Of a stretch of DNA of 64,000 nt, positions 35,401 through 45,488 are shown piece by piece. A program made the position numbers and the translations under genes. Position 1 is the stretch's first letter. Every line of letters begins with the position of its first letter. Source of the DNA: Muricea muricata (lineage: Eukaryota; Cnidaria; Anthozoa; Malacalcyonacea; Plexauridae); the NCBI GenBank assembly GCA_963855995.1, contig OY979728.1:8387504-8451503 (forward strand), in the 5' to 3' direction. Under the pieces are notes generated by a model. That model saw only the letters and a program-made list of their open reading frames with translations, made no database searches and was not told the origin of the DNA.

Positions 35401-38400
35401 GGAACGATAAATCGGGGGGAATTGAAGCCAATCTAAATTTCTCAGTTTTGAGTTGAAATACTTTACGTCAAAAATTTGGTAGCATATCAAATTAAAGCTA
35501 TTTAAGAAGTTGTTTTTGACTTAAAAATTGTTAGGCTTCAGGCAAAATACAAACCAAGTTAAACTTTGAAGGGAAATTTGCTGTATTTTGCAAAATTGCA
35601 GTTGTTTTTTAGGCATTTCTATTTTGTCTAAAGTTTTGATTTTTTTATATTAAATGTAACTTTTTAATTAGCTTCAATTTGATATACGGTCTGATTTTGT
35701 TTCAAAACTCAGAGAAGTTAACTTGACTTTACCCATGAACTGAACTTTTCTATATAGTTAGCGTTCCAGTTGTATCACAGTTTAATGACGCGTGCTCTTA
35801 GCTTGTAGCCAATATTGGCATGTTGTAAAACGCGGACTGGACTGGACTTGTACAACTCGGACTGGATTCAAATTTTTAAAACGTGGACTGAAAAACTTAA
35901 AACAAATTTTGCATACAGTTAATGATTTTATTAATCACTCGTCAGAGTTATCAATTGCATCATATATCATATCTCTACATTTTTACTAGTGCTATTTTAC
36001 AAACATAACAAAAAAAACTCCTATCGTCTCTGTTCGTCAGTAGACTGCAAATGTGTTTGGAGGAAGTCATAAAAAAGAACAAAAAGAACGCGCGTGACTT
36101 TTGTACGAAAAAGGTACGGTTACTCTGACAGTTGCAAAGTGTCCAAATCCAACCATCCTATCATAGTTAAAACTCCTCGTTTTGACCGTCACCTTTTGCC
36201 TATTGAATTAAACAGACGGCGTGACCGATGACTTTCAGCATAGACAATCAATAGAATGGACTGGAAACGCAAGCTAAAGTGTCAATGTTGCTGACGCGAC
36301 ATCCGTGATACGGCCTGATATGCTATACTTTGGAACCCTGTAACTTCACTTTAAATATACTTCAGGACTTTCTATTTACATATTTTAAACAAGAACGGCA
36401 ATCTCTATGGAACTATCGACTTTTAAAACTCTTTATGGATATAACAAAGCTAAAACCCAACGCTGAATGTTTGCATTCTTTTTGACTGCAGAAATGTCGC
36501 CATTGTTGTTGTTGAAAAAGGTTTACGGAAACATTAAATGGTGATTTTCCGCCTCGTTTATCTCTTTGAAAAGTTTTAAAAGCCGATAGTTCCATTCACA
36601 TCTCTGTTCTTGTTTAAAATATGTAAATACGGAGTCCTGAAATGTATTTAAAGTGAAGTTACAGGGTTCCAAAGTAAAGCGTATCACGGATGTCGCGTAA
36701 ACTTTAGCTTGCGTTTCCAGTCCATTCATTAGATTGTCTATGCTTTCAGCAAGCAATAGCTTTCGCCATCATCTAAACTCGGCGTTAGAATCCTTGTTTT
36801 AAGTTTTATGCACTGTCTCATTTGAAAGAGTCTCCAAAACAATATATGAAAGTCTATTACAGAATTTTTATACCTGCCTTACTTCATGAGATATTTTGAT
36901 TAGAAATATTAAGTTGTCTCCCATCTTGGATATTTGTGGACATGCATTGCGCGTCACAACTGGGGTCACGCAATTTTATTTTCTTGTGAAACAATGATTA
37001 ATATGCGCCCATAAGTGCACGTACGGTAAGTGCTCTGTATTTCAACACGGACTGAAAAGGTTTTAAATTAGATTGTTGGAGGGTATTTATAAGTAGTTTT
37101 GAATGGCTTATCCCTGTTAAGACGTCACCAAGACATAATGAAGGTAAAAATTAATCCAAGATGGGGGACAGTTCGTTGATTTAGGTGGGAATATCTCCCG
37201 AAGTAAAACAGACATGAAAATTTTGTAATAGCCTTCGATCTGCATCTAGCTTTTGAATCTCTTTCAAATGAGACGAATTAAATTTTTGTTGCCATTTCCC
37301 TATAACGCTTCTTTTGCGTGATTTAAGACTTTTAAGTCCTGTTTTTTATCTTTTGTATAGTCTGCCTATGGATATATCTGTCTTGACTGTCTTCGGTTTA
37401 TTTTCGTAGGTGGTCTTCGTAGACATCCGGACCTAATCGGACCTAAATATTGGTCATTCGTGATGCGTCAATTTTTCAGCCCCTCAACCGTGACACAGAT
37501 CCCCCTGTACGACCCTCCTGCACAACATTAACTGTAAAATTACTGTAATATAAAACTACAAAAAATAGTCCACATTTTTGGGATGCTGGCGGAGAAGGCT
37601 AGGTGTTGTGTTACAATGTAGTTAGATAATGAAGGATACGAGGGTAAAGTAATTAAGTCAAAGAAGTATCTCACAGTCTCTCCGCTTCATTTCTCAAATT
37701 TTTTTCAACAGTAATTTAGCCAGTGGATGAGTCAGAACGCGAATCGTCAGAACGCGAATCGTCAGAACGCGAATCGTCATCATGCGTTTCCACTCTTGAT
37801 TTCTTTGGAAACGACTCTACGACATTTTTTATTTCTTTAAGATTATCTGCAACTGTATTGTTACTTCTTTTCATTGCTTTCAATGTGCAATCCATATTTT
37901 TCTGTTGTTCTCTCATCTTCATGTCAAAATTCTTCAAAAAGGAATCAAGTTTTATCTCGACGGCAGCGAACAGATTTCGGCTATTTGTATCGAGCTGTTT
38001 CTCCATGTCGTTCACCTTGCGCTTCAATTCATCCACGTCTTTGCTCAGGCGTTCGCAGTTATGGCATCGGAGCTTCCGGTGCTCGCATTCCACAAACTCA
38101 TGATGGATCAAATCGCGTTTATTCACCTCAAGATCACAGCCTTCGTTCGAACACGTCGCAGGCACATATCCGCACAGTTCAACGTGTCTGTCTAGACCTT
38201 GCAATGTAACGATCTCGTGGCAACCTCGTTCGTAAAACTCGCAACGAATCTTTAATTCGGACAAGCACTCGGTTAAAATTCTCGGAGGTTCAGTCAATGT
38301 TTCAAGGGTCAGTTCATCTTTACAGGCAGGACATGTCCGTTGGTTTTGAAGATGCCTGGTTATACAGCCGCGGCAGAATGAATGTTGGTTTCTGCGACAC

Positions 38401-40077
38401 ATGACTGGATCCTTGTAGACATGCAGACAGTAGCTACAGTGAAACTTTCCGCTAACAGGACTCTCAAACCGCTCCTTGTCGTAACCGTGAGCGGCCATGA
38501 TGTTACTACTGTGAAACTGTCCCTACATTCGTCTCCACATTCGTCCCCATATTCATTACGAGATTAAATAAACAGATTATGACCACCTGCGGTATGCTTA
38601 CTATTTCCAATCATTCGAACAGCGTTTACCTTTAGATCCTTAGCATACCAAATATCTTAAATTTTCATCTCTGAAGCAATAATAATTACAGCTCTTGCCA
38701 CTTATACTTTGGAGGTTAAAATCAATAAAATTAACATTTCGATTCTATGTGGTTCGACCAAATCTATGTATTTATTGACTCCATGTATTTAAAAATCGAT
38801 GGATTTACTGACTACATTTCACGCTAGTAAAAACAGCATCCTTTCCTGCATGATAATAACACCGAGAAGGATAATAATTTGTGCGGTCGGCGATTATTTT
38901 TTGTAAACGTTGTTTCGATTTGCCGGTCTCGTGCTAATCGCGCATGCGCTAATTCGCGGCAGGCAAAATCCGGTACAAGTGTAGTAAACAAGTACCCCAA
39001 GGACGTATCAAATTACACATGATGACTTAGCGAAATGAAAGTCAAACAAGATTACAAAAAAAGCTACAGCCTGGTTCACATTTGTCGTCAAAATCAGGGA
39101 TTCTTTCTTCTCATGTATGTGAATGAATGTGATATTAGATTGCTTTTGCACTGGTATACGGAATTCACTCGATCACATCGGCCAGAAGAAGTCGTCCCCG
39201 ATTCCTACGGCAAGAGTGAACCACCTCAAACGGCAAAATAAGCAGCTAGCGTAGTATGCATGCTAGAGAAAATACACGATAAAGCTAAAATGCGTTCATT
39301 GCCTGCAAAGTATGATATTTCAGCTGTGGCTCTTAGATGAAATATCGCCTTCGGCATCGGCAAATAGTTCATTTCGGAGTCACAGCTGACAAATCATGCA
39401 ATTTTGCTCAACTCCGCCCAATAATTGCGTATACTACGCGAAAGGTATCGGCTCTTTTACCACCTGAAACCGTAGAGTGAAATTCTGCTCTGACCCCCGT
39501 ATACTGTGCCCTAACTTCGCGACGAAGGGCCTTCTCTCTCGAAACGTCACATTTTACTTTATCGTTCCAGGTTGCTAGTGATTTAAAGACTGCACTACTT
39601 ACACTAGCGTTAGTTTCGAACTTATTGAATACTGTAGTATACAATACGTTTTCACGCAAAAGCATATGATCTCACATTACCTGAACGATATAAACATAAC
39701 TGGACGTGTCGAGCGAAGGTCCTCCGTCGAGGTGTTAGTTAGTTAGTAGGTACTGAAAGATCCTATAATCATTTTTGCATGCTTTTTTGTTATACTGCCG
39801 ACACTCAGGCAACGTTCCAAATATACTTTTCCACAATACCTTTAGAGAGAGTAGCCGTCTCATGGTTTTTCTTTTCAAATACAACCTCGTCAGTAGTTCT
39901 TTGTTTCTGCACGTTTTGCTTATCAAGAGCACGCACAGCATTTTTGCCATATAAATAGTGTTCAAGCATCGCACGGCTGGTAGTTTTCCCCGTCGCATCC
40001 AAATTGTCCTGCTGCATATCTTCCAAATTTCCAACACGTCTTCTCACGCTCTCGCCAGATCTTGCCTCGTTAGACAT
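29498..40077 (-). CDS. PRDM-D: PR/SET-domain protein with four zinc fingers (570 aa) and a 7.5 kb first intron
   Basis: Four exons read on the minus strand: 40077-39840, 32363-32065, 30740-30482 and 30414-29498. Phases 1, 0, 1 match the paralogs. The ATG at 40077 is preceded by an in-frame stop. The first exon holds [18 protein letters not shown], the counterpart of the L-Y-G motif of B and C. The PR/SET domain has [26 protein letters not shown] and [12 protein letters not shown]. Fingers are a C2HC at residues 442-460, C2H2 at 470-490 and 498-518, and a last C2-H-C at 526-549, with a TGERP linker between 3 and 4. The first intron contains two RING-finger genes on the same strand and two MITEs. 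That the 39840 exon joins 32363 rests on motif homology and phase; a separate broken paralog is the alternative. A dibasic, Lys/Glu-rich linker precedes the fingers. Confidence 0.82.
30872..31482. mobile_element. Pogo/mariner-like MITE with TA target duplication
   Basis: 611 bp in PRDM-D intron with termini cagttgaacccctattaag and its near-perfect complement (ctattaggggttcaactg), flanked on both sides by TA. The word ggtgtccgctt recurs in both orientations near both ends. There is no transposase. The CAG terminus and TA duplication fit the Tc1/mariner/pogo group. (TAA)n tracts border it at 30829-30870 and 31483-31565. Confidence 0.8.
31725..32015. repeat. Palindrome-rich caacttgtt repeat in PRDM-D intron
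   Basis: About 290 bp dense in short complementary words (acaagttgtc, caacttgtaac, acaagcttg-like), with the word gataatc repeated near 31825 and 31920. It resembles 54955-55215 and 56026-56165. It looks like a degenerate MITE family. Confidence 0.5.
32413..32643. mobile_element. MITE of the 9275 family (copy 2)
   Basis: Left end aaccgattgttcaaatgtcg with ggttagcttaaccc inside; right end ctttgaacaaccggtccc with gctaacc inside. Same family as 9275-9511. Inside PRDM-D intron 1. A run of 14 C bases at 32845-32858 lies downstream. Confidence 0.65.
33030..34733 (-). CDS. RING finger / TRAF-type zinc finger / coiled coil / kelch protein (567 aa)
   Basis: A single uninterrupted exon starting at ATG 34733. 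Residues 24-62 form a C3HC4 RING finger (C24, C27, C37, H42, C45, C48, C59, C62), the E2-binding module of E3 ubiquitin ligases. Residues about 89-151 are Cys/His-rich, with spacing like TRAF/SIAH-type zinc fingers ([24 protein letters not shown]). Residues 152-260 are predicted coiled coil. From about 275 to the C-terminus there are kelch-like repeats with GG doublets ([39 protein letters not shown]), which would form a substrate-binding propeller. It is probably a cytosolic ubiquitin ligase; the substrate is unknown. It lies inside PRDM-D intron 1 on the same strand. The first 150 residues are very similar to the gene at 37716-38498, so the two are recent paralogs. Lack of introns suggests retrocopy origin. 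Confidence 0.9.
   Translation of the reverse strand: MADYSELGYAVERFEAAVSRRFHCSICLNVFKDPVMCHRNQHSFCRGCITRHLTNFQTCPVCKDPLTVNTLSDAPRILTDYLSELRISCDYCHRGCKQYIKLDDLDRHLNDCGFAPVVCSNEGCLQEVNKTELVYHETMVCERRVAKCHECEHLTRKVGELKRDLTVVNSKLDEMQPLLNTTFTCLETLMEVSGKLSAFEKNLSAQMDNRLDPFATKLNRLEAMEHQLQEHNQQMMTRFVAMSEPLAKLSRLETDQASKVSLNQAVISQKSNASSSVVIAGGSNDGKTLQSVESFSLLTGLWSEEKAMEANVCEASSALYHDQMLVSGGRRSSGVSDEIMRRNIRIKSGQWARLAVPLRTKLRGHCCVVYKDSLYCIGGCLENGVVSHEIRVVQLVPPYASRFLAWLPDGMVHHSARLFDDRIVIVGRVQSSWSYRSRLCNVFIYDISKNRLKQLAPVVSAAVQEMATVRWGDNIIIIGGIDVHHKPLKTVVMYNIRTQFTDVLPDMKDARRGCVAAVLGNSILAIGGATHGLTSLNTVECFDFTRFTWKELSPMNEARYLATAVTF
34734..36237. other. PRDM-D intron 1 stretch: probable promoter of the RING-kelch gene, no other gene
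   Basis: The first few hundred bases upstream of ATG 34733 (higher coordinates) should hold the RING-kelch promoter. I see no clear core element. A 21-base word (ctggccagtcgattgcatttt-like) occurs twice near 35130 and 35203. The remainder is AT-rich, without domains or transposon ends. Confidence 0.35.
36238..36745. mobile_element. MITE with ~180 bp terminal inverted repeats
   Basis: Left arm begins agcatagacaatc, then tggactggaaacgcaagcta, and runs on to aactatcgacttttaaaac. The right arm is its near complement from 36565 to 36745. Arms of about 180 bp enclose a spacer of about 130 bp, giving a large potential hairpin. There is no coding capacity; the minus-strand frame at 36523-36756 is arm sequence. 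A half copy is at 28906-29385. Confidence 0.78.
36810..37302. mobile_element. MITE, related to outer element 19707-20668, without its insert
   Basis: Shares tttgaaagagtctccaaaac at the left, ggggtcacgcaatttt and gacgtcaccaa inside, and ttgttgccatttccct at the right end. The left terminus is degraded. It lacks the nested inner element, so it serves as the empty-site reference. Confidence 0.72.
37716..38498 (-). CDS. RING finger / TRAF-type zinc-finger protein without kelch domain (260 aa)
   Basis: A single exon, ATG at 38498. RING residues are C21, C24, C34, H39, C42, C45, C56 and C59. The Cys/His-rich TRAF-like part spans about residues 84-150 ([23 protein letters not shown]), followed by a short coiled coil to about 230. 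The C-terminus is a DSRSD repeat ending at the stop. In DNA this is a 15-base unit (tcagaacgcgaatcg) present three times at 37732-37776. Compared with the 567-aa paralog 3 kb away, the whole kelch domain is missing. No kelch remnant is visible downstream. It is a probable E3 ubiquitin ligase that may act alone or interfere with the longer paralog through the coiled coil (inference). A possible AATAAA on the minus strand lies at 37397-37402. Confidence 0.87.
   Translation of the reverse strand: MAAHGYDKERFESPVSGKFHCSYCLHVYKDPVMCRRNQHSFCRGCITRHLQNQRTCPACKDELTLETLTEPPRILTECLSELKIRCEFYERGCHEIVTLQGLDRHVELCGYVPATCSNEGCDLEVNKRDLIHHEFVECEHRKLRCHNCERLSKDVDELKRKVNDMEKQLDTNSRNLFAAVEIKLDSFLKNFDMKMREQQKNMDCTLKAMKRSNNTVADNLKEIKNVVESFPKKSRVETHDDDSRSDDSRSDDSRSDSSTG
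38499..39839. other. PRDM-D intron 1, 5' part: no supported gene
   Basis: Should include the promoter of the 260-aa RING gene near 38500-38650. Two short frames (plus 39035-39241, minus 39408-39665) have no known domain. No repeat recognised. Confidence 0.35.
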
Positions 40078-40984
40078 AATAATTCATCAATGGACAATGA
40101 AGAAAAACTGCATCGTTAAAAAATCACAATGATTATTAAAGAAAAAAAAATCACAAAGATCAAACATAATCGAGACATGCAATTAACTATTTGCACGTTG
40201 AAGGTATATGATAAGCATATTTTACAAGTTTATTTATAGTTTGCTAATTTTTTTTGGTAATTTTAACTGCTACTGTGCAACTTCTAGAAAAATCGCAGTT
40301 GAAAATTCTTGATGTCATTTCGTGCATGTAAAAGCTTCGCTTGTTTCAAAGATTAAACAAGTGTGATGATTTTGAAAACGTTAATTTTAATTTTTTAATT
40401 TTAACAACTTTATTGGACTTACTTAAATGGCGAGAGTACCAACGGGACTCGAAGACCCTTGCAAGGCACTCTCCCAATAAGAATAACATTTATAATAATA
40501 TTGCCTAGTCATGGGAGAAAAACATAATACATAATTAACAATTTATCAGTGTATGTATGGGAACATATCCCATTTATATGTAATATTAATTGTCAACAAC
40601 AAAGTATTAATTGTTGCATTTTAACTAGAATGAACATTGACACAAATACTTTGCTCCATAATTGCTATTGTTCTATTTGCAATCACATGCATGCAAAATT
40701 GCTTCATTCTGATTGGCCAAAGGTTGGCCACCTTCAACGAAAGGCGGTGTACAAAATAATACAAATATACGTGGCGTCCAGAGAGCTATACTCGAACCAC
40801 AATACGACAATTTGACCTCAGATAGATCAGAACTTATCTGTGTTTATGAAACGAATTTTTTTCCAAAGATTTGTCGATTGCATTGTGAAGATTAGTTGAA
40901 ATCACAATATAACAATTTGATAGAGTTTCTGTAACTGTCTTAATTGTCGAGATATCAAGCTTATTTGATACGAAGAAGATATGA

Positions 40985-41151
40985 TAGATTCATATTAATC
41001 TGACACTGCAGAGAACAACGAAAAATTCGTTGTCTATGAGAAACTAGATTCATATTAATCTGACACTGTAGATAACAACGAAAAATTCGTTGTCTTAGAC
41101 AACGAATTTTTCGTTGTTCTCTGCAGTGTCAGATTAATATGAATCTAGTTT
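40985..41151. repeat. Three copies of the SINE core, two forming a 111-bp palindrome
   Basis: The core word agattcatattaatctgaca followed by acaacgaaaaattcgttgtc occurs at about 40985-41035 and 41044-41094 (direct), and inverted at 41098-41151. The second and third copies are head to head with 3 bases between them, giving an almost perfect hairpin from 41041 to 41151. The same core occurs at 43680-43740 and 43928-43986 next to tRNA-like sequence. Confidence 0.8.
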
Positions 41152-43660
41152 TTCATATCTCTGAGGATGGCCCTGACGTCATTCTGCACAAAAGACTTCA
41201 AAAGCTTCATTTACTTAAAAAGAAGTTAAAATACTGCACATAAATTGCCAGGCGTGGATGTTAATCATTGCATACACATGCAAGTGTAGTCTCAGTTATT
41301 TTACATTCTTTCATGTTACAAAATGAGCAATCTCGTAGACACTTATTATACAGTATGACGTCGGTATTTGTGCTATTTGCATATCCAATAATATGCAAAA
41401 GAAATAACTGGCCAAGGGCAAGGAAAAGAGTTAAATTTAACAGACATTGCAATGCAATCAACAAAATGTTAAGCAAAATTGCATTTCATAATTCATAAAC
41501 CACTTAATTGCTGTATCATTGTGACACGAGTGAAGATCACTTAACTGATTCAGACGCGTTCATTGCTTTCTGATTTCTCCTGTATAACATAATCAGACAG
41601 TACATTTACTACATTAGAATATCATGCAATTTGTGCTATCTTTTTTAAGACGCTTTGTTAATGCATGTGATTTTTTATTGAAATATTAGCATTTGAACTT
41701 GGTTTTTATTCTTTTTTATGGCGGCACACAACAGGAAGAAATGTATTTACCAAGGTACGTGTGCTTTGTGTAAATATTGATACAAAACATAATGGAAATA
41801 CTAAAATATCTCTGTTGCGTAGGTAGATTTGTTGCATGATAATCAATTTTGTGAACTTTGGTCTTTACCATCTTACGCTGTTCCGATATTGTCTTCATTT
41901 ATAGAAAGCAATGATTCGAATGCAATCGATCTATTCGATGTCATTAAATGAGCGAAGTGTTGGCAGATATGGGTTATGGTATAATGTATAACCATTATCA
42001 ATGTATATACAAATTTAGCAGGAAGGTTGATTCCACTTCAAGACATTCACCAAAACTGCAGTCGTTGACTCTGTGAAGCGATACAATTTGCACTACAGTA
42101 TATTGCTTCTAGTTTTGAAGTAGAAATATGATACATGTAGATCGAAATATTCTCACTGGCTACAGCCGATCAACTGGCACTGTTGTTTCATTTCGTGCAT
42201 GCAATAATTGTATTGTCGGTCTCTCTTCATGCGCGATTTTCTACTACAGTTATGCATGAGGATTTGCTCGCTGTTTCTTTTGCATTGAATGCAGTGGAAG
42301 GAGTATTGATGAAGGAGCCATTACTATAGCTGTCAGATCCTCTGCGTCAGAGCTAATTTACATGCAAAAGAGTTTCGAACTGATGAAGCTCTGGCAATAT
42401 ACGATGAACCGACGTACGCGGCTCTAATTATTTTGTAAATAAAGGCATGATGAGTTCAGAACTCCTATATTACCATCATCAAAATTCATGCAGTTTCATT
42501 ATTTATCGTTGTTTAAAAGACTTTTGTTATGGTCTGCAAAACGGCCACACAATTTAGCCTTAAACAAACCGAGGTTCTGAAAAACGATCACTGTAATGAG
42601 CATTCAAACAAAGCAATACTGTGTTGATTATGTGTGCATACCCACTAAAGCCGGTAACGAGTTTTAGCAAGAAAATTCTCGTACAATTAAACTGAGCATC
42701 AATAACTTGTCATTTATGATCAATGATAAACCTCGCACAATGAGGCTTAGAATTTCTTGCCTAATTTTGCATAATTGTGAGGCGGTTGAAACATGTAGTC
42801 CAATATTAGACGTAAATATATCTGTGCACGACGGATCAAACCTATCGTGGATTGTAACAAACATATCTCAGTTACCAGTTACCAGAAGAGAGCGTGGTCG
42901 CTCCGAACCTATGCTCGCTCGACTACAGCGCACGGATTGATACATTAAACAGGATAAAGTCACTCACAAATACAACATTATTATAACTGCTTGCTTTCCT
43001 ACAAGCTTTTTTAAACTATTAATATCTGCGCTTGGCTATTATACTGTATGAGCTGGCAATGCGATACTAGCGCCCAGTTTATATGATCTTATCTAAGGCT
43101 GAAATAACTGAACAACTCTATATTTGCATTGAATAACTCTTGAGGTTGGCTAGAACGCCTGTGGATGTCTAGCTCCAGATTAAGACTACACAATGATTAC
43201 AGCAGAGAAACAACGCACAATAGCTTATCGTTTTGTATAGATCTTATAAGGTTAATATGTCACTTACCATCTCGATCCAGTTTGTTTAGGTACGCCCCGT
43301 TGTTAGCCACGCACATTTCCAGTTTTTCATTTTCTCCACCCCGTATCACGTTCCTCGTCAAGCCGGTAGTGAGTTACAGTGATATCTGCACGAAGGCAGA
43401 AATTCAGCAAATGCTAAATAACTCCAACGCGATGTAGGTTTTTCTTCAATTTCATTCAAGCTGAACGTCACGTGACGTCCATAACAGAGCGCGGCGCCTT
43501 TATTTCCTGACCTGGTGTATTTAACGACCGCAATAATGTAGTTAATAGTCTTGCTGCAATAAATTTGCATAAAGAACAGTGTTTATCAATATTGGAGACA
43601 ATCCCCCGACCGTTTTTTATCCCGCAAAAATAGCGTGAGTAGTATGAGTATAGTAGTTTC

Positions 43661-43805
43661 AGAACCATCCTCAGAGATATGAAAAACTAGATTCATATTA
43701 ATCTGACATTGCAGAGAACAACGAAAAATTCGTTGTCTCGAGCGGGATTTGAACTCGCATCTTCGGGTTTCTAGACCGCCGCTCTACCAATTGAGCTATC
43801 GAGCC
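43661..43805 (-). mobile_element. tRNA-derived SINE (copy 1) with tRNA-like head
   Basis: Read on the minus strand, 43805-43735 is a 71-base tRNA-like sequence. It has a 7-bp acceptor stem with one mismatch, a D arm with A box TAGCTCAATTGG, and a T arm with B-box-like GAGTTCAAATCCC. The anticodon stem has two unpaired positions, so it is not a working tRNA gene. It runs straight into the conserved core (acaacgaatttttcgttgtt, then agattaatatgaatctagtt) and ends near 43661 with ggatggttctg. This is RNA polymerase III promoter plus body, as in SINEs. Confidence 0.78.
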
Positions 43806-44003
43806 AACTGGGATTGGTAGCGAGTCTTATCCAATTTAAGTGCACGAAATATTTTCGTAACGACTTAACGCTTGTCTTTGAGGACGCGCAGTGTTTCAAT
43901 TCTATTTCAGAACCATCCTCAGAGATATCAAAAACTAGATTCATATTAATCTGACACTGCAGAGAACAACGAAAAATTCGTTGTCTGGAGCGGGATTCGA
44001 TAG
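43806..44003 (-). mobile_element. tRNA-derived SINE (copy 2), truncated head, with 3' extension
   Basis: On the minus strand it starts inside the tRNA-like head (tcgaatcccgctc), passes through the same core (43986-43909), then continues into about 100 bp ending near 43806. That extension (cgagtcttatcc and aaatattttcgtaacgactt on the plus strand) is similar to 54008-54110. The head is interrupted by the MITE at 44014. Confidence 0.7.
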
Positions 44004-44013
44004 ATAGTGTAGT

Positions 44014-44220
44014 AAAGGGGGTGAGTAAAAAACTGATGCTCTTGCTTATTCAAATTAGCCGCATAGCGACTGTAATTTGGCAGAGCTGCAATTAATAAAT
44101 GAATGGTTCACTTATTTCGTATGCTAACGAATATATTTAAACAACTTCTGTCAAATTGTAGTCGCTATGAGGTTAATTTGAATATGAACGGACATTAGTT
44201 TTTTTACTCTCCCAGTATAC
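44014..44220. mobile_element. 207-bp MITE interrupting a SINE
   Basis: Inverted ends: ggtgagtaaaaaactgatg, then attcaaattagccgcatagc on the left; the near complement (gctatgaggttaatttgaat, then tttttactctcc) on the right. It begins where the second SINE's tRNA head breaks off. Confidence 0.7.
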
Positions 44221-45424
44221 TCTAGAATTAATATACACTACATATATCTTGCTAAAATCCTATATAAGCATTATATGATTTAACTTCCGAATGATTATTA
44301 ATCGAAATAAGCAGGTGGAGGCACATAAACAGTATCGTGTAGATAAAAAATATAGTCAAGAAAATAAATTTTATAACAAGAAACAAAAGGCACTCGTGCG
44401 AATGATAGGTCATAACTGACAGTTACCATAGAAAGCGAATACTGCATGTTTTGTCATTCTAAAATATGAAATCAAAATATCAAACAACAGCCAGATACTT
44501 CAAAAATAGATATACAAAAATTATTTTAACCTTTCGACCAGTTAAACTACTGTCATCATCAGGAAATGAGTGATAATCTTTTTAACTAGTCCCATCTTGG
44601 TACTTCACTGTATAATGAATGGCAGATACATGTAAAATAACTATCATACATTTCCTGATAAATATACTTTATTAGTAAAAATGTCGAAATAAATTTCTAA
44701 AATGTTATCTATATACCTTCGGAGTACCAATTGTTTTGCAATGTTGTGTTATACATCACGACCTAAACGATTAATTCTTTTTGATCTTTTTTTACTATTT
44801 TCGTTTAAAACAATGATTTTTACATGAAACTCGAGAGAGCACGGGTTTGCTTGAACAATAATACACGAACTGAAAAAACCCGGTGTGAATGGTTTTGTCA
44901 GACCAACGTATACGCGGCATAACTAAGCAAAATACAGTCACTTATAGACATTGAGTAAATATATCGTGCAGACAAGTTTGTGCATCACTTGGTTTGTAAT
45001 ATTGTGCAATTATTACAGCCGTGTTTCTCAATAAGGCAAATCAAGTTTTGCATACGCAAATATTTTGTTTCATATCCAGTTGCAATAAAAAAACTGATCA
45101 CGGAAGGCTTTTGATTTAGATGAAATGTTTATCAATGTAAAACAGCTTAGAACTGCAGGTGTAATTTAAGCAGGATATACTTGGTTGTATGATTGACGGA
45201 TTTATTTTTTATGTGTACACGAGTGACAATGCCTATTAATTCTGGACGAGAATTATTGATGTGTTATAAAAGCAAGCATAGTTTATTTTGAATTTACAGC
45301 AGTAGTTGGAGGAAAGGTTGTGATTTGTATGTTTCATGCCAACGTGAGACCTTGCTCGATCAATATCAATTAATGACAGGCAATGTTCACCGACGTTTAA
45401 CGAGAGGGGAGAAATTAGTAAAAT

Positions 45425-45488
45425 ACAATTCCTTGTGGATATATACGAGGGTATATGTGGGTATATAGGAGGGTATATGTGGGTATAC
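45425..45488. repeat. Short tandem repeat (gggtatatgtgggtatata units)
   Basis: About two and a half imperfect units of roughly 22 bases. Confidence 0.6.

Noticed and set aside
43735-43805. A functional tRNA gene on the minus strand
   Set aside because: A and B boxes are present, but the anticodon stem has two unpaired positions, the acceptor and T stems have mismatches, and it is fused to a repeat core found elsewhere. It fits a SINE head better.
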